A stretch of DNA of 64,000 nucleotides from Persicitalea sp038235275 (GCA_038235275.1 JBBSUC010000011.1:51174-115173), one strand, 5' to 3'; shown: positions 19,131-29,166, numbered from the stretch's first letter. Numbers and translations are program-made. Notes: generated by a model from the letters alone, not told the origin.

Positions 19131-20237
19131 ATGCTTAAGAATTTTTCAAATTTTGAGATCGAGGACTTTGCCTTCCACGAAAGCTTCCAGGATTGGGTAT
19201 TACTACCTGCTTCAAAGCATCGAATTTTCTGGGAGCAATACTTGGCGACTCATCTCCACCAAACTGACAGGATACTGGCGGCGCGGGAACTGGTACTGGA
19301 ACTGAAATCTACGCAGCAAACCACGCCCGATGAGGCCTTTGCTTACGCTATGTGGCAGAATATTCAGCGACGTACGCAGCCCAAAACAAAGACTCCGCCG
19401 CTATCGCCCTTCGTCTGGCGCGTGGCGGCCTCGGCGTTGCTGATTGTCGGCTTGGGGACATCAGTCTGGCGGCTTCGGAGCGGTAATGACCGTGTGTTAT
19501 CCCAGCTGGTGGTGCAGGAATCTGTGCCAGCACAGAGCCTGGAAGAGGTCAACCGCACGAATAAGATCATTAAAGTTCACCTCAGCGACGGCAGCGTGGT
19601 AAGCTTGAGTAAAGACAGCCGCCTGAGTTATCCCAAAAAGTTTGACACCGCACAACGCGTGGTGTCGTTGAGCGGCGAGGCATTTTTTGAAGTGCAGAAA
19701 AATCCCGACTGGCCTTTTCTGGTCTATGCCAACGAGACGGTAACCAAAGTTCTGGGTACGAGCTTCCATGTGGAAGCCTATGATGATGCGCCGGATGTCA
19801 AAGTGAAAGTAATGACGGGCCGGGTATCGGTTTTTTCTAAAAAAGATTTTGAGAACGAACCTACCAAAGCCCAGCGCACGGGCGTGGTACTGACACCCAA
19901 CCAACAGGCGATTTTTTTAAAAAGCCAGACGCAGCTCAGCAAATCGCTCGTCGCCACGCCGGAGTTGCTCCTGCCTCCCGGTCAGAAACCTTCATTCAAT
20001 TTTAATGACACCCCTTTACAAAAAGTATTCGATGTGCTGGAACGGGCCTACGGCGTAGAAATCGTGGCTGACCCTGACCTGACCGCTCGCCGCGCCCTCA
20101 CCGTAAGCATGGAGGACGAAACGCTCTACGAGAAACTGGACGTGATTTGCCTGACGCTGGGACTGACTTACCAGATTGTGGATGCAAAGGTCATTATAGA
20201 AAGTAAAATGCCTTTTCCTAACCAATTAAACCTTTAA
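19131..20237 (+). CDS. FecR-family anti-sigma factor
   Basis: A 368-residue membrane protein. A cytoplasmic N-terminal domain (1-90), one membrane helix (about 95-113, FVWRVAASALLIVGLGTSVW), a periplasmic FecR domain (about 135-240: IKVHLSDGSVVSLSKDSRLS, RVVSLSGEAFFEV, GTSFHVEAY) and a DUF4974 domain at the C-terminus (about 297-362: FNFNDTPLQKVFDVLERAYG). It should hold the sigma factor encoded 83 bases upstream and receive the signal from the STN domain of the SusC whose gene begins 4 bases downstream. Confidence 0.93.
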   Translation: MLKNFSNFEIEDFAFHESFQDWVLLPASKHRIFWEQYLATHLHQTDRILAARELVLELKSTQQTTPDEAFAYAMWQNIQRRTQPKTKTPPLSPFVWRVAASALLIVGLGTSVWRLRSGNDRVLSQLVVQESVPAQSLEEVNRTNKIIKVHLSDGSVVSLSKDSRLSYPKKFDTAQRVVSLSGEAFFEVQKNPDWPFLVYANETVTKVLGTSFHVEAYDDAPDVKVKVMTGRVSVFSKKDFENEPTKAQRTGVVLTPNQQAIFLKSQTQLSKSLVATPELLLPPGQKPSFNFNDTPLQKVFDVLERAYGVEIVADPDLTARRALTVSMEDETLYEKLDVICLTLGLTYQIVDAKVIIESKMPFPNQLNL

Positions 20238-20241
20238 AACT

Positions 20242-23200
20242 ATGAAAAAACAACGACTACCCGTCGAACTGTTCGTGGCTACGGTTAAATTCTCCTGCTT
20301 CCATCTGTTCATTGTGATGCTGACCTTCGGGATCAGCCTAGCGAAGGAAAGCAACGCTCAGGAACTGCTCGCCCGTCCGGTTTCAATCAATATTGCGAAC
20401 CAGGATGTGCGCACCGCCTTACTAAGGATTGGTAAATCCGTCGATGTGAAGTTCAGCTACGATCCCGCGCTGATCCGAAATGCTGACAAAATAAGCCTGA
20501 CCGCCCGAAACGAGCCGCTGGGCCAGGTGTTGAACAAAATCCTGAATCCGCTGCGACTGGCCTACGATGTGTCGGGCATATATATCATCCTGACGCGGGA
20601 GAAAGCGCAGAGTACGCTCGAGCGCCGGGGCCGGGTCTCCCCGCTGACAATTCCCCTGGACATCGGCGTGTCGGGCCGGGTGACGGATGCCAATAGCGGT
20701 AACGGCCTGCCGGGGGTGAACGTCCTCATCAAAGGCACTCAGCGCGGCACGACCACCAACCAAAACGGCGAATACAGTCTGGAAGTGCCGAACGCGGGTT
20801 CGATTCTGGTGTTTTCCTTCGTCGGCTACGAACCTATGGAGCAAACGGTTGGCAATAGGCAGATGCTGAATATCAGTATGAAAGCGGACGAGAAACTGCT
20901 CAGCGAAGTGGTGGTCATGGGCTACGGTACCCAAAAACGCTCGGATTTGACGGGTTCGGTCTCGTCCGTGAAAGCGGAGGAAATCAGCACCCTGCCCGTG
21001 CGCAGCGTCAGCGAAGCCTTACAGGGCCGGGCGGCGGGCGTGCAGGTCACGCGCAACAGCGGCGCGCCGGGGTCGGGTTCCGACATTGTGATCCGGGGCG
21101 TCGGCTCCATCGGCGGTATGTCGCCGCTCTACATCGTGGACGGCATCCGCATGTCGTCGGGCAATAATTTCAACTTGCAGGATGTCGAATCCATCGAGAT
21201 TTTGAAGGACGCCAGCGCCGCCGCCATCTACGGCGCGCAGGCCGCCGGGGGTGTGGTGCTGGTCACGACCAAGCGCGGCACGAGTAAAGACAAGATGGAC
21301 ATTAGCTTCAACACCTACTACGGTGTACGCAAGCCGCGTAATCTTTACCAACTGCTGAACACCGCTGACTACGTGCGGGCCAAGACGGCCTTCGGCGTCA
21401 ACACCAGCGGCTGGGGCGACCCTGCCACGCTGGCCGATAACGACTGGGTGGACGAACTCTACCGCAACGCCGGGGAGCAAAGCTACTCACTATCGCTGTC
21501 GGGGGCCACGGCCAAGACCAACTACTACCTCTCGGCCAACTACCAGCGCGAGGACGGCACCCTTATCGACAACTCCTTCGAGCGCTACGGCATCCGTTCC
21601 AACGCCGATTTCAAGATCAACAAGCGCCTGAAAGTAGGCGAAACGCTTTACGCCTGGATGACCAACGTAAACCCCACCCAAACGACAACCTTCCCGTACC
21701 GCTCGGCCCCCGTAGTCCCCGTGCGCGACGAGACCAACCCCGTGGGCGGCTGGGCCAAAACCGGCACTTACTTCACTGGTCCCAATCTGGTGGGTAACGA
21801 GTACATCCGGCATGACAAAGACCAGCAGTACGCCCTGGAAGGCAATATCTACCTCGACCTCGAAATCATCCAGGGCCTGAATGTGCGCTCTACCTTCGGG
21901 GCCTCCATTTTCAATCAGAAAAACTACGGTTTTACGGAAGCTTTCGATTTTGGCACTCTTAAAAACCTGAATGCCTTCCTGAGCCGCGAAAACAACACCC
22001 GCCGCAACCTGACGGCCAACCTGGTGCTGACCTACGACAAGGCGATCGGCCAGCACGCCTTCAAGGTTCTGGCGGGCTACGAGTCCTTCCAGTCGGACCT
22101 GAGCAGCCTGTATGGCGAGGCCCAGGGTTTTCAGGTCATCACCTACAACCTGGGCATGACTACCAACCCGACCACCTACCGCACCAGCGGCGGCGAGTTT
22201 CCGCAGACTCGGCTGTTGTCGCAGTTTGGTCGCATCAACTACACCTTTGCCGACAAGTACCTGCTGACGGCCAACATCCGTCGTGATGGTTCCGATCGTT
22301 TCGGCCCCAACAACAAATGGGGCGTGTTCCCGTCGGTGTCTGTGGGCTGGCGGATATCGGAGGAGGATTTCATGCGCGATATTTCCCAGGTATCCAACCT
22401 AAAGCTGCGGGCCAGTTACGGCAAGTTGGGCAGCACCAGTAGCATTCCGCAGTACACCTACCAGAATTCGTATGGCGGCGGCGGCGGCACCAACATTCTG
22501 GGCCTGGCCGACGGTAGCGCCTCGAAAGGCTACGCCCTCACCGCCCAGCTTGCCAACCAGAATATCAAGTGGGAGGAGGTAAACCAAGCCGACATCGGAC
22601 TGGACCTCGGCCTGTTCCAGAACCGCCTGAACTTCACGGCGGACTGGTACAGCCGCCAAACGGTGGACATGATTTATCGGGTGCCGGTACCGGCCTCGGC
22701 GGGATTTTACGGGTCGAGCGTTTATACCAACATCGGCCAGATGAGCAACAAGGGCGTGGAACTGGCCGTGGATTACCGAGGCAAGAAGGGCGACTTTAGT
22801 TACTCAGTAAGTGCCAACGCCGCCTTCAATCGCAACCTGGTGAAGCAACTGAGTGGCACTAACAATAACCCAATCAACGACGGCGACGGCGGTCCCTACC
22901 TCGAAAGCGTCGTGGCCCGCACCGTGGCCGGACAGCCGCTGAGCCAATTCTATGGCTATAAAGTCCAGGGTATTTTCCAGTCCGAAGACGAAGTAGCCGA
23001 CCTCAATAAAACCGCCCAGGAAAAGGCGGCAGCCAACGGTGGCTCCACGAAGGGCGTCTTCTACCAGGCCTCGGGTACTGGCGCGGGTGACCTGCGCTTC
23101 GAGGATACGAATGGCGACGGACGAATCACCGTGGACGATAAAACGTTCATCGGCAATCCCTTCCCTAAGATTTCCTACGGCCTTACGCTCAATCTGGGCT

Positions 23201-23688
23201 GGAAAGGCTTCGATATGTCGGCGTTGTTTCAGGGTCTACAGGGCGTTTCGATCTTCAACGCCAATAAATATTACACCCAGTTTTTTGCTGGGGACTACAA
23301 CACGACGGGCGATATTTTCAAAACTTCCTTCTTCGATGGCAATGGCCTGACCGACCAGCCCCGCGTGGGCTACACGGATGCGGCGGGCAAATTTATCCGT
23401 GACCCAAACTCGAACTACACCCGCATTTCGGACTACGCCGTGGAGGACGGCTCGTTTCTGAAACTGCGCAATCTCCAGTTCGGCTACACCATCCCCAACA
23501 CGGTGTTTAAAGGCTTAGCCAAAGTGCGCGTGTATTTGCAAGGCCAGAACTGGCTGACGCTCACCAAGTATTCCGGTCTCGACCCCGAGGTGCTGGGCCG
23601 TAATGGCACCACCGCGCGGGGCATCGACTCTATTTATGGCTATCCCCGCACAACGTTCACTTCGGTGGGACTTAGTGCCAATTTCTAA
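20242..23688 (+). CDS. SusC/RagA-family TonB-dependent transducer with STN domain
   Basis: A 1148-residue outer-membrane protein. A long N-terminal leader ends near 'SLAKESNAQ'. An STN (secretin/TonB short N-terminal) domain follows at about 48-115 (VSINIANQDVRTALLRIGKS, ISLTARNEPLGQVLNKIL). Then come CarboxypepD_reg (about 138-215), a TonB-box-like 'LSEVVVMGYG', the plug (about 230-345; DLTGSVSSVKAEEI, IVIRGVGSIGG) and the barrel. The STN domain contacts the FecR partner, so this protein both imports and signals. The substrate cannot be read from the sequence, and no glycosidase is encoded beside it. Confidence 0.95.
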   Translation: MKKQRLPVELFVATVKFSCFHLFIVMLTFGISLAKESNAQELLARPVSINIANQDVRTALLRIGKSVDVKFSYDPALIRNADKISLTARNEPLGQVLNKILNPLRLAYDVSGIYIILTREKAQSTLERRGRVSPLTIPLDIGVSGRVTDANSGNGLPGVNVLIKGTQRGTTTNQNGEYSLEVPNAGSILVFSFVGYEPMEQTVGNRQMLNISMKADEKLLSEVVVMGYGTQKRSDLTGSVSSVKAEEISTLPVRSVSEALQGRAAGVQVTRNSGAPGSGSDIVIRGVGSIGGMSPLYIVDGIRMSSGNNFNLQDVESIEILKDASAAAIYGAQAAGGVVLVTTKRGTSKDKMDISFNTYYGVRKPRNLYQLLNTADYVRAKTAFGVNTSGWGDPATLADNDWVDELYRNAGEQSYSLSLSGATAKTNYYLSANYQREDGTLIDNSFERYGIRSNADFKINKRLKVGETLYAWMTNVNPTQTTTFPYRSAPVVPVRDETNPVGGWAKTGTYFTGPNLVGNEYIRHDKDQQYALEGNIYLDLEIIQGLNVRSTFGASIFNQKNYGFTEAFDFGTLKNLNAFLSRENNTRRNLTANLVLTYDKAIGQHAFKVLAGYESFQSDLSSLYGEAQGFQVITYNLGMTTNPTTYRTSGGEFPQTRLLSQFGRINYTFADKYLLTANIRRDGSDRFGPNNKWGVFPSVSVGWRISEEDFMRDISQVSNLKLRASYGKLGSTSSIPQYTYQNSYGGGGGTNILGLADGSASKGYALTAQLANQNIKWEEVNQADIGLDLGLFQNRLNFTADWYSRQTVDMIYRVPVPASAGFYGSSVYTNIGQMSNKGVELAVDYRGKKGDFSYSVSANAAFNRNLVKQLSGTNNNPINDGDGGPYLESVVARTVAGQPLSQFYGYKVQGIFQSEDEVADLNKTAQEKAAANGGSTKGVFYQASGTGAGDLRFEDTNGDGRITVDDKTFIGNPFPKISYGLTLNLGWKGFDMSALFQGLQGVSIFNANKYYTQFFAGDYNTTGDIFKTSFFDGNGLTDQPRVGYTDAAGKFIRDPNSNYTRISDYAVEDGSFLKLRNLQFGYTIPNTVFKGLAKVRVYLQGQNWLTLTKYSGLDPEVLGRNGTTARGIDSIYGYPRTTFTSVGLSANF

Positions 23689-23721
23689 CATTAGTTTTCA
23701 AAACAAAAATATACCGAAGCA

Positions 23722-25449
23722 ATGAAAATATTCCTGAAACTTTCGCTGTTCGTGCTGCTGGTCGGCCTGGCTTCCTGTAAGGAGGATTTTATCGAAGTGG
23801 ACAACCCCGGTGCCCTTTCGCCGGCCAACTACCCCAATTCCATGGCCGACCTCGAGCAATTGCTCACGGGCGTGTACGCCACGCAGGGGGCTAACGGCCT
23901 ATTCGGCCACCATATGCTGAACAAAAACATTCACCTGTGGGACCACACTACTAATCTGAGCTGGCAGGGAACGCCCACCTGGATCAGCATGGCCCAGAAC
24001 AACTCGCAGCCTGCCGACCCCTTCCTCTACAACACCTGGCGGGAACTGTATCGGGGTGTGCAGCGCACCAATACCCTGCTAGAAGGTATCGAAACCTACC
24101 GCGCTAAGGCCCCCAAAGATCAGATAGCCGCTATCGACCTCATCAAAGGGCAAACCCACTTCCTGCGGGCCTGGTACTACTACTACCTCGAGACTTTTTG
24201 GGGTGAGACCTTCATCGTCGATGGCAAGGGCGGTGAAAAAATGGGCGTCCCCATTGTCATCAAAGCAGCGGCGACCCTGGACCAAACGCAAGTCAACCGC
24301 AACACGGTCAAAGAAGTGTGGGATTTTATCGTCAGCGATTTGAAGCAGGCCGAAACCCTGCTGGGCAATAAAACCTGGACCAACATCGCCGACAAGCACA
24401 AGGTGACGGGCTGGGCCGTGAAGGGCTTCCTGGGCAAGACTTACGTCTATCTGGAAAACTGGCCCGAGGCCAAAAAGTACCTCGGCGACGTGATCGACAA
24501 CAGCGGCAAGTCGCTGGTGCCTTTCGATGTGTACAAGACGATGTTCAACGGCCAGAACGAACACAACTCCGAGTCGTTGTACGAGGTGTCTTTCAACGAA
24601 GATGTGATCCGGGGCGGCGGCGACCAGTCGATGGGTTCTAACATCGGTATGATCCTGGCCCCCACCTACGTCAGTGCCAACGGCGGGCAAGCGGCTTCGG
24701 CCTGGTCCAACGTTTTTCCCCACGCCAAAAACATCGAGCGATTCGGTTTCAACGGAGGCCACTATTTCAAGCCTGACGTTACCGTGGCCAACATCGCCAA
24801 CGTGGACAACAGCTACATCACCCGTTCCCAGGAGGCGCGTAAAAATAAGACTGTCGATCCCCGGCTGTGGGTGGCATGTTTTCAGCCTTACGTTGACTCA
24901 ATGGTCGTATCGGGTAAATTGCGGCCTATTTCGCACTATCTTGACGTCACGGAACTAGACATGGAGGCCTGGAGTTTCCGCAAATATACCAAACTTGATG
25001 GCACCGAAGCGGAGGTCAATTTTGCCAATGGCTCCAATATCCTCTGGCTGCGACTAGCCGATATTTACCTGCTCTACGCTGAGACTATGACCCATACGGG
25101 CGACAATGCTACGGCCCTCGAATATGTTAATAAGGTAAAGCGACGAGCTTACAGTCTGCCCATCAACACGCCCTCGGTACGAGACTACAAAAGCTTGACC
25201 GATGTCACGATGGCCACCGATGCCATCCTGAAAAACAACCCGCTCCGCTATGAGCGCTGGGCCGAACTCTTTGCCGAAGGCAATTGGTGGTTCGACGTAG
25301 CCCGTTGGAAAATTGGCCCGCAGGAAGCCAGTTATTACCAGCGGGTACGTGGCGGCCCGATTCAGTTCGACGCCTGGGACTACGCCCAGCCGATTCCCAA
25401 CAACGAGATCACGGCTAACGTGAGCATCCAGCAGAATCCGGGGTATTAA
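23722..25449 (+). CDS. SusD/RagB-family outer membrane lipoprotein
   Basis: A 575-residue lipoprotein with lipobox LVGLASC (Cys19). The TPR-rich SusD body is evident: 'ANYPNSMADLEQLLTGVYAT', 'GQTHFLRAWYYYYLETFWGE' and 'LRLADIYLLYAETM' are family hallmarks, with 'NPLRYERWAELFAEGNWWFD' near the end. This is the RagB/SusD main branch, unlike the SusD-like_2 protein at 6932-8476. It partners the STN-SusC encoded 33 bases upstream. The heptamer tandem repeat begins three bases after its stop. Confidence 0.93.
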   Translation: MKIFLKLSLFVLLVGLASCKEDFIEVDNPGALSPANYPNSMADLEQLLTGVYATQGANGLFGHHMLNKNIHLWDHTTNLSWQGTPTWISMAQNNSQPADPFLYNTWRELYRGVQRTNTLLEGIETYRAKAPKDQIAAIDLIKGQTHFLRAWYYYYLETFWGETFIVDGKGGEKMGVPIVIKAAATLDQTQVNRNTVKEVWDFIVSDLKQAETLLGNKTWTNIADKHKVTGWAVKGFLGKTYVYLENWPEAKKYLGDVIDNSGKSLVPFDVYKTMFNGQNEHNSESLYEVSFNEDVIRGGGDQSMGSNIGMILAPTYVSANGGQAASAWSNVFPHAKNIERFGFNGGHYFKPDVTVANIANVDNSYITRSQEARKNKTVDPRLWVACFQPYVDSMVVSGKLRPISHYLDVTELDMEAWSFRKYTKLDGTEAEVNFANGSNILWLRLADIYLLYAETMTHTGDNATALEYVNKVKRRAYSLPINTPSVRDYKSLTDVTMATDAILKNNPLRYERWAELFAEGNWWFDVARWKIGPQEASYYQRVRGGPIQFDAWDYAQPIPNNEITANVSIQQNPGY

Positions 25450-25451
25450 AC

Positions 25452-25486
25452 GATGAGTGATGAGTGATGAGTGATGAGTGATGAGT
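25452..25486. repeat. five tandem copies of the heptamer GATGAGT
   Basis: GATGAGT is repeated five times without error directly after the susD stop. The word resembles the GAGTGAT motif in the inverted repeats at 8481-8554 and 9907-9989. Such an array can change length by slippage. Confidence 0.9.
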
Positions 25487-25544
25487 GGAAAATGCCGATT
25501 TTTTGAGCAACTTGACTACTTATCGCTATTTGTTGTAAAATTGC

Positions 25545-25582
25545 AAGCTGCCGATGCGAAAAACGCATCGGCAGCTTTTTCT
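25545..25582. terminator. intrinsic terminator after the second SusCD unit
   Basis: A 14-bp perfect stem (25545-25558 with 25564-25577), loop AAAAA, followed by TTTCT. An ATG inside the left arm (25554) is therefore an unlikely start for the next gene. Confidence 0.85.
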
Positions 25583-25589
25583 GTTGTTT

Positions 25590-27542
25590 ATGCGTAAAGA
25601 AATCAATTCCCGACTAAGGAGTGGGCGGCGGCTGGGAGTGTTTCGGTTTTTGGCCGTGCTGCTGCCTTTTGTCTTCTTACTTTTGGTGGAAATGGCGTTG
25701 CGAGTGTTGGGTTACGGCCACGATTTGCGGCTCTTTGTGGAAGACCCGCAGCACGAAGGCTATCTGGTGATGAACCGCTACGTATCCGAACGATATTTCA
25801 ATGAAATCGAAAACGCTACCATCGGCAATTTTGAACCTTTCCGGGCAGAGAAAACCGAAGGCACGTTCCGCATTTTCGTGCTGGGTGAATCGACCACCAT
25901 CGGGTATCCCTACTTCCACAACGGCTCCTTTCATCGCTGGCTTCACTACCGGCTGATGCACACTTTTCCTGATCGGGATTTTGAAATTATCAACCTCGCC
26001 CTTACGGCAGTCAATTCGCACACGGTTTATGACATGGGCCGGGAAATAGCCGACTACGCCCCCGACGCCGTGATGGTTTATGTTGGTCATAATGAATATT
26101 ACGGGGCGCTGGGTATCGGTTCGACGAGTTCACTGGGCCATTACGTCGGTCTAGTGCGACTGCTCGTGCGGCTGCGGCACCTGCGGCTGGTGCAGTTACT
26201 GGGAAATTTAGTGAATGGAATAAAAAAAATGGTGTCAGGAAATGCGGTGGATATCCGTGAAAACCTGATGAAGCGCATGGCTGCCAAACAGCAGATTTCA
26301 TTCGGCTCGGACGAATACAAAGAAGGGATTGCGCAATTCGACCGCAACCTAACTGACCTCTGCCAATTGCTGGCTGATCGTCAAATTCCTGTATTCATCA
26401 GTGATTTGGTCAGCAACGAAAAAGACCTGAAACCTTTTATCAGCGCTCCGGGAGATCCTTTTTTATCGGCTCAGGTGCAGTACGAGGCCGCCCAAAAGGC
26501 ATTTGACCAAAATAATTTTAACCGGTCAAAGAAAGACTTCATTCGGGCGAAAGACTTGGATATGCTCCGCTTTCGCGCCCCGGAAGCCATGAACGGAATC
26601 ATTCAAGAACTACCGTCCCGATTTTCTAACGTCACACTGGTACACGCCCGAAAAACCTTTGAACGGCATTCGCTACACGGCATACTTGGCGATGAAACGC
26701 TGCTCGAACACGTGCATCCCAACCTTTTCGGCTACGCACTGCTGTCGGACGCATTTTATCGGGCGCTGACGCAAAAACAAGGTTGGAAAGCAAGAAAAAC
26801 GACGGAGCTTTCTTTGGAGCAGCTATACCGACAAATGCCCATCACGGCGGTAGATTCGTTAGCCGGTGCCTACGAAGTAAGTATTCTGAAGGAGGGCTGG
26901 CCCTTCAACCAACCCATGTCTCGGGCAAAAAAAGGGCCTAAAACATCAGAAGAGCAACTGGCAGGTGCCTTGGTTGTAAAGCAAATCACCTGGCCCGAAG
27001 CCATGAACCAATTGCTGATCGGCTACACCCAAAAAAATCAACCCGCCGACGCGTTGCGGGTAGCCGAGGCTCTGGTATTGGAATACCCCTTCGATCCCAG
27101 TTTTTCCGAGCAAGCTGGGAAACTGAGTTTGAATTTGCTTAAAAATGATCTGGCCATCACTTATCTTAAGCGCGCCTTCCGCCAGAACGTAAATCCGGCT
27201 ACGGCGCAGAGACTGTTTGTCGTACTACTCAAAGCCGATGAACCCGAGGGAGCATTTCCTTACCTGCGCATTGCCGCCGCCGCTAATGGCAATCCCCCCG
27301 CGCTAACCGGGCTGATCAAAATAGTAGAGCGTATCATCGGTTTGAAAAAACAGAACGTGGAAGAAACGAACAGTGTGCAGTTATACAATGAACTGGCGGC
27401 AGGCTATCTGCAATTTGCCAATGCTACTGCCGCTCGGAAATACGTTGAAAAAACTTTGAAACTTGATCCCCTTAATTCGGTCGCGCTCAGTATGAGATTG
27501 AAGATTCAAAGTTTGGAGAGCGAGGGCTCGATAACCAAGTGA
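25590..27542 (+). CDS. membrane-anchored SGNH/GDSL-like hydrolase with C-terminal TPR region
   Basis: A 650-residue protein from the ATG at 25590; a start 12 codons earlier would fall in a terminator hairpin. A membrane helix lies at about 17-38 (FRFLAVLLPFVFLLLVEMAL). An SGNH-type domain follows: block I 'FVLGESTTIG' with Ser101, a 'NLALTAVNS' block, block III 'VYVGHNEYYG' with Asn168, and a late 'EHVHPNLFGYAL' that supplies the His. The last 180 residues look like TPR helices (DALRVAEALVLEYPFDPSFS, YLQFANATAARKYVEKTLKL). Possible esterase or acetyl-transfer-linked role at the envelope; similar unnamed proteins combine SGNH and TPR in Bacteroidota. The function is not established. Confidence 0.75.
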   Translation: MRKEINSRLRSGRRLGVFRFLAVLLPFVFLLLVEMALRVLGYGHDLRLFVEDPQHEGYLVMNRYVSERYFNEIENATIGNFEPFRAEKTEGTFRIFVLGESTTIGYPYFHNGSFHRWLHYRLMHTFPDRDFEIINLALTAVNSHTVYDMGREIADYAPDAVMVYVGHNEYYGALGIGSTSSLGHYVGLVRLLVRLRHLRLVQLLGNLVNGIKKMVSGNAVDIRENLMKRMAAKQQISFGSDEYKEGIAQFDRNLTDLCQLLADRQIPVFISDLVSNEKDLKPFISAPGDPFLSAQVQYEAAQKAFDQNNFNRSKKDFIRAKDLDMLRFRAPEAMNGIIQELPSRFSNVTLVHARKTFERHSLHGILGDETLLEHVHPNLFGYALLSDAFYRALTQKQGWKARKTTELSLEQLYRQMPITAVDSLAGAYEVSILKEGWPFNQPMSRAKKGPKTSEEQLAGALVVKQITWPEAMNQLLIGYTQKNQPADALRVAEALVLEYPFDPSFSEQAGKLSLNLLKNDLAITYLKRAFRQNVNPATAQRLFVVLLKADEPEGAFPYLRIAAAANGNPPALTGLIKIVERIIGLKKQNVEETNSVQLYNELAAGYLQFANATAARKYVEKTLKLDPLNSVALSMRLKIQSLESEGSITK

Positions 27543-27756
27543 AAATTGAAACAAAATCGAGGTTAACCACGCACTTTTTGATGCTCGCCAGGATAAAGGT
27601 TGACCTTATAAATTCCGGTATGCCTTCTCGCAGTCGCTCGGCTCTGACGAGTGGAGCGCCACCCGGTGACGACTATCCAGTAGCCCTCCGGCCGGTCTTC
27701 ATACGGGTAAGCCCCCCCTCCCGTCGTCTTTACAAAAGCAGACAACAACCAAAACC

Positions 27757-29166
27757 ATGAATCGTAGAAACTTCGTAAAAGCCAGCGCCCTGGGCGCGGC
27801 GGCCGGCATATCCGTCATTCCTTCCCGTACCTTGGGAAAACCTTTGGGCTACGTGGCCCCGAGCGATAAAGTTAACCTGGCCTGCTGCGGGATTGGCAAC
27901 CGGGGTGGTGAGATCACCAAGGCCCTGTACGCGACCGGACTGGCCAACATTGTGGCTTTCTGCGACGTGGACATGGGTGCACCGCAAACGCTCGAAGTAC
28001 TGAAAATGCACCCCGACGTGCCGCGCTTTCAGGATTTTCGGGAGATGTTCGACAAAATGGGCAAGCAAATCGAGGCGGTGAGCGTCGGCGTTCCCGATTT
28101 TGCCCACTTCCCGATCACGATGCTGGCAATGTCGCTGGGCAAACACGTGTACGTCGAAAAACCCATGGCCCGCACCTTCCAGGAGGTCGATTTGATGATG
28201 AAGGGGGCAAAAAAGTACAAGGTAACCACCCAAATGGGCAATCAGGGCCACTCGGAAGCCAATTACTTCCAGTTCAAAGCCTGGAAAGACGCGGGAATTA
28301 TCAAAGACGTCACGGCCATTACGGCGCACATGAACAGTCGCCGCCGCTGGCACGACTGGGACCCCAACATGACCCACTACCCGCCGGCTGAACCCATCCC
28401 CAAGACGCTCGACTGGGATACCTGGCTCACGACTTCTCAGGTTCACGATTACCAAAAAGATTTTGTGAATGGACAGTGGCGTTGCTGGTACGATTTCGGG
28501 ATGGGGACGCTGGGCGACTGGGGAGCGCACATCATAGATACGGCGCACCAGTTTTTGGACTTAGGCTTGCCCTACGAAGTCGATCCTGTTCGGCTGAAAG
28601 ATCATAATCCGTTCTTCTTCCCAATGTCCACGACCCTATCGTTCAAATTCCCGAAGCGTGGGGATATGCCGCCGCTGGACATTACCTGGTACGATGGTCT
28701 GGACAATATTCCCAGCGTTCCACCGGGCTACGGCGTGTCGGAACTCGACCCCAACATTCCGCCCGCCAGCAATGGGGCCATACAGCCCGCCAAGTTGAAT
28801 CCGGGTAAAATTATTTACGGCAAAGATCTGACCTTCAAGGGCGGTTCGCACGGAAGCACCCTATCGATCATCCCGGAAGAAAAAGCCAAAGACATGGCTT
28901 CTAAACTCCCCGAGGTGCCGAAAAGCCCTTCTAACCACTTCGCCAATTTCTTGAAAGGTTGCAAAGGCGAAGAAAAATGCCGCTCCTCGTTCGAAATTGC
29001 CGGACCATTGAGTCAGGTGTTTAACCTCGGCGTACTGGCCCAGCGGCTGAATACGAAACTGCTCTTCGACCGCGAAACGCAGCGGATCACCAATAACCCG
29101 CTGGCCAATTTTCTGCTCGCCGGAGCCGCGCCCCGCAAGGAATGGGAAGAGTATTATTTGTTGTGA
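27757..29166 (+). CDS. Gfo/Idh/MocA-family oxidoreductase with Tat signal
   Basis: A 469-residue protein. MNRRNFVKASALGAAAGI is a twin-arginine leader. A Rossmann NAD(P) fold follows (VNLACCGIGNRGGEITKAL, VAFCDVD), with the family signature 'GKHVYVEKPMARTFQEVD' whose Lys is the usual catalytic residue, and 'DWDTWL...WRCWYDFGMGTLGDWGAHIID', typical of the exported Bacteroidota/Planctomycetes subfamily. It likely oxidises or epimerises a sugar derivative with tightly bound cofactor in the periplasm. It is separated from the SGNH gene by 214 bases with no recognisable gene and may be its own unit. Confidence 0.9.
   Translation: MNRRNFVKASALGAAAGISVIPSRTLGKPLGYVAPSDKVNLACCGIGNRGGEITKALYATGLANIVAFCDVDMGAPQTLEVLKMHPDVPRFQDFREMFDKMGKQIEAVSVGVPDFAHFPITMLAMSLGKHVYVEKPMARTFQEVDLMMKGAKKYKVTTQMGNQGHSEANYFQFKAWKDAGIIKDVTAITAHMNSRRRWHDWDPNMTHYPPAEPIPKTLDWDTWLTTSQVHDYQKDFVNGQWRCWYDFGMGTLGDWGAHIIDTAHQFLDLGLPYEVDPVRLKDHNPFFFPMSTTLSFKFPKRGDMPPLDITWYDGLDNIPSVPPGYGVSELDPNIPPASNGAIQPAKLNPGKIIYGKDLTFKGGSHGSTLSIIPEEKAKDMASKLPEVPKSPSNHFANFLKGCKGEEKCRSSFEIAGPLSQVFNLGVLAQRLNTKLLFDRETQRITNNPLANFLLAGAAPRKEWEEYYLL

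Noticed and set aside
25452..25486. Short tandem array as a CRISPR or origin iteron cluster
   Set aside because: Seven-base units without spacers, directly after a susD stop, with no replication gene nearby. Simple slippage repeat.
27543..27756. Gene fragment between the SGNH and Gfo/Idh/MocA genes
   Set aside because: Short frames on both strands, none with recognisable motifs. Treated as an empty intergenic stretch.
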